Source: CAZNNH01 sp964574335
Lineage (GTDB): Bacteria; Acidobacteriota; Vicinamibacteria; Fen-336
NCBI GenBank assembly: GCA_964574335.1
Contig: CAZNNH010000187.1
Coordinates: 1-12,318 of the forward strand
Length of the DNA stretch: 12,318 nucleotides
Direction of reading: 5' to 3'
Both the position numbers and the translations under genes were made by a program. Positions 10,768-12,318 of the stretch are shown one piece after another. How positions within the stretch are numbered: position 1 is the first letter of the stretch; each line of letters starts with the position of its first letter. The notes under the pieces were generated by a model. The model worked only from the letters and a program-made list of their open reading frames with translations, searched no databases and was not told where the DNA came from.

Positions 10768-12318
10768 TTAGCGGCGGAGGTGGAGGAGGGTTTGGAGGAG
10801 GCGCTTGACGGTGGGGGTGAGGCGGGAGCGGTTGTAGGCGTCGCCGGCGCGTTTGAAGATCTCGGCCTGGGTCGGGTACGGGTGGATGGTCTCGGCCAGG
10901 GTCCTGAGGCCGGCGCCGGCCGCCATCGCCACGCTCAGCTCCGAGATCATGTCGCCGGCGTTGCGGGCCACCAGCGTCGCGCCGAGGATGCGGTCGCTCC
11001 CCTTCCGCAGGTGGACCTTCAGCAGCCCGCCGTCGCCGTCGAGGCGGACCCGGTCGACCTCATCGAGGTCGAGGTGCAGCGTCTCGACCTCGAGCCCGCG
11101 CTGCCGCGCCTCGTGCTCGTAGAGGCCCACGTGGGCGATCTCGGGTGAGGTGTAGGTGGCCCACGGGATGTTGAGGGCGCTCATCCGGGCGCGGCCGAAG
11201 AAGAGGGCGTTGCGGATCACGATCCGGGCCATGGCGTCGGCGGCGTGGGTGAACTTGAAGCGCGAGCAGACGTCGCCGGCGGCGAAGATCCGGCGGTTGC
11301 TGGTGCGCAGGTGGTCGTCGACCCAGACGCCGGTGCGCTCGTGGCGCACGCCGACAGCCTCGAGCCCCAGCCCCTCCAGGTTGGGGACCCGCCCCACGTT
11401 GATCAGGGTGACGTCGACGGCCATTTCCAGGTGCTGGTCGCCCTTCTCGAGCACCAGCACGTCCCCGCCGCCGCGGCCCTCGATCCGGCTCAGCCGGGCG
11501 CCGGTGTAGAGGGTCACACCGTCCCGGCGGAGGGCGCCCTCGACCCGCAGCGCGGCGTCCGGGTCCTCGCGCCCCAGCACCTGCTCGCCGGTCTCGATCA
11601 GCGAGACCTTCGCCCCGAAGCGCGCGAACGACTGCGCCATCTCGCAGCCGATGGGTCCCGCCCCCACGATGCCGAAGCGTTGGGGCAGCTCGGTGAGGGT
11701 GAAGAGGGTCTCGTTGGTCAGCACCCGAGCCGTCCCGATGCCCGGGATGTCGGGGACGAAGGCGCGGGCGCCGGTGGCGATCACCGCCCGGGCGAAGCGC
11801 AGGGTCCGGTCCCCCACCGTCACGGTGTCGGGTCCCGAGAAGCGGGCGTCACCGATGAAGACGTCGACGCCCAGCGCCCGGAAGCGGTGGGCGGAGTCGT
11901 GGCGGCTCAGGTCGGCGCGCAGCCGCCGCAGGCGCTCCATCACCCGCGGGAAGTCGACGCGCGTCCCCTCGGGGACCTCCACCCCGAGCTCCCCCGCCTC
12001 GCGAACGTCGGCCACCGCGCGGGCGCAGCGGATCAGGGCCTTCGAGGGGACGCAGCCGACGTTGAGGCAGTCGCCGCCCATCAGGCTGCGCTCGACCAGG
12101 GCCACCCGCGCGCCCAGGCCGGCGGCGCCCGCGGCGGTGACCAGGCCGGCCGTGCCGGCCCCGATCACCACCAGGTTGTAGCGGGGGGCGGGCTCCGGGT
12201 TGACCCAGTCGGTGGGGTGGACGTTCTGGACCAGGCGCTGGTTGTGCCCGTCGAGGGGTGCGACCGCCGGGATGGCCTCGGTCAGGTCGTGCGGCGGGTC
12301 CGGGGGCGGGTCCGGGGG
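10768..12318 (-). CDS. Mercuric-reductase-like FAD/NAD(P) disulfide oxidoreductase (5' end outside window)
   Basis: 517 codons are in the window. The frame stays open to the edge without a start codon in 12172-12318, so the N-terminus continues beyond it. The FAD site is VVIGAGTAGLVTAAGAAGLG (about 12171-12110). The redox disulfide is GGDCLNVGCVPSK, with cysteines five apart. The NAD(P) site is FGIVGAGPIGCEMAQ, and the second FAD motif is IFAAGDVCSRFKFTHAA. The C-terminal motif is HPYPTQAEIFKRAG. In dihydrolipoamide dehydrogenase this motif has the catalytic HxHPT; here a Tyr takes the second His, as I recall in mercuric reductases. The two C-terminal cysteines that define true MerA are absent (the end is LLQTLLHLRR), so mercury reduction is unlikely. 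The natural substrate is unknown. Upstream text (HNQRLVQNVHPTDWVNPEPA) suggests a proline-rich N-terminal extension that continues past the edge. Confidence 0.9.
   Translation of the reverse strand, partial: PPDPPPDPPHDLTEAIPAVAPLDGHNQRLVQNVHPTDWVNPEPAPRYNLVVIGAGTAGLVTAAGAAGLGARVALVERSLMGGDCLNVGCVPSKALIRCARAVADVREAGELGVEVPEGTRVDFPRVMERLRRLRADLSRHDSAHRFRALGVDVFIGDARFSGPDTVTVGDRTLRFARAVIATGARAFVPDIPGIGTARVLTNETLFTLTELPQRFGIVGAGPIGCEMAQSFARFGAKVSLIETGEQVLGREDPDAALRVEGALRRDGVTLYTGARLSRIEGRGGGDVLVLEKGDQHLEMAVDVTLINVGRVPNLEGLGLEAVGVRHERTGVWVDDHLRTSNRRIFAAGDVCSRFKFTHAADAMARIVIRNALFFGRARMSALNIPWATYTSPEIAHVGLYEHEARQRGLEVETLHLDLDEVDRVRLDGDGGLLKVHLRKGSDRILGATLVARNAGDMISELSVAMAAGAGLRTLAETIHPYPTQAEIFKRAGDAYNRSRLTPTVKRLLQTLLHLRR

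Overview
The window is high-GC DNA with strongly G/C-biased third codon positions. A Wza-type polysaccharide export protein, a lipoprotein and a possible beta-barrel tail suggest a Gram-negative-type envelope. The mix of genes would fit an Acidobacteriota- or Myxococcota-like bacterium. No marker gene in the window fixes the taxonomy, so this is a low-confidence guess.

Region 1 (1-2,810) is dense in toxin-antitoxin (TA) genes, many of them decayed. After a 33-residue C-terminal tail (1-99) comes an apparently intact small-antitoxin/ParE-type toxin pair (203-699). On the minus strand follow a degraded hicBA module (740-1078) and a DUF1778/TacA-type antitoxin (1238-1519). The expected acetyltransferase toxin of TacA is absent, and a half-copy of a REP-like repeat abuts the antitoxin stop codon. 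An AlbA_2/HATPase (RecG-C/Schlafen-like) gene (1582-2807) is wrecked by deletions, frameshifts and a nonsense codon.

Region 2 (2,897-4,500) holds an intact winged-helix/minimal nucleotidyltransferase (MNT) and HEPN pair. Two tandem palindromes with centres 21 bp apart lie over its promoter and start codon. Two small minus-strand genes follow, one encoding a zinc-ribbon membrane protein.

Region 3 (4,580-9,900) carries envelope genes: wecB-type UDP-GlcNAc 2-epimerase (4618-5730), a Wza-like polysaccharide export protein (8287-9180) and a lipoprotein with Ca-binding-like repeats (9441-9896). Between them lie a second copy of the Region 1 TA family with a frameshifted toxin (5754-6237), a 56-residue peptide resembling a RiPP precursor (6408-6578), and a mosaic stretch (6736-8131). 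In the mosaic a secreted protein, the N-terminus of a leucine-rich-repeat protein and a beta-propeller are joined end to end in three frames.

Region 4 (9,920-12,318) is a REP-associated tyrosine transposase flanked by two large hairpins with nearly identical arms. It converges on a partial mercuric-reductase-like FAD oxidoreductase that runs off the window edge.

Overall, the window shows accumulated and decaying addiction modules, a RAYT element with its palindromes, and scattered exopolysaccharide genes. Several start codons sit only 7-10 nt after a -10-like hexamer with no Shine-Dalgarno sequence, which suggests leaderless transcripts.
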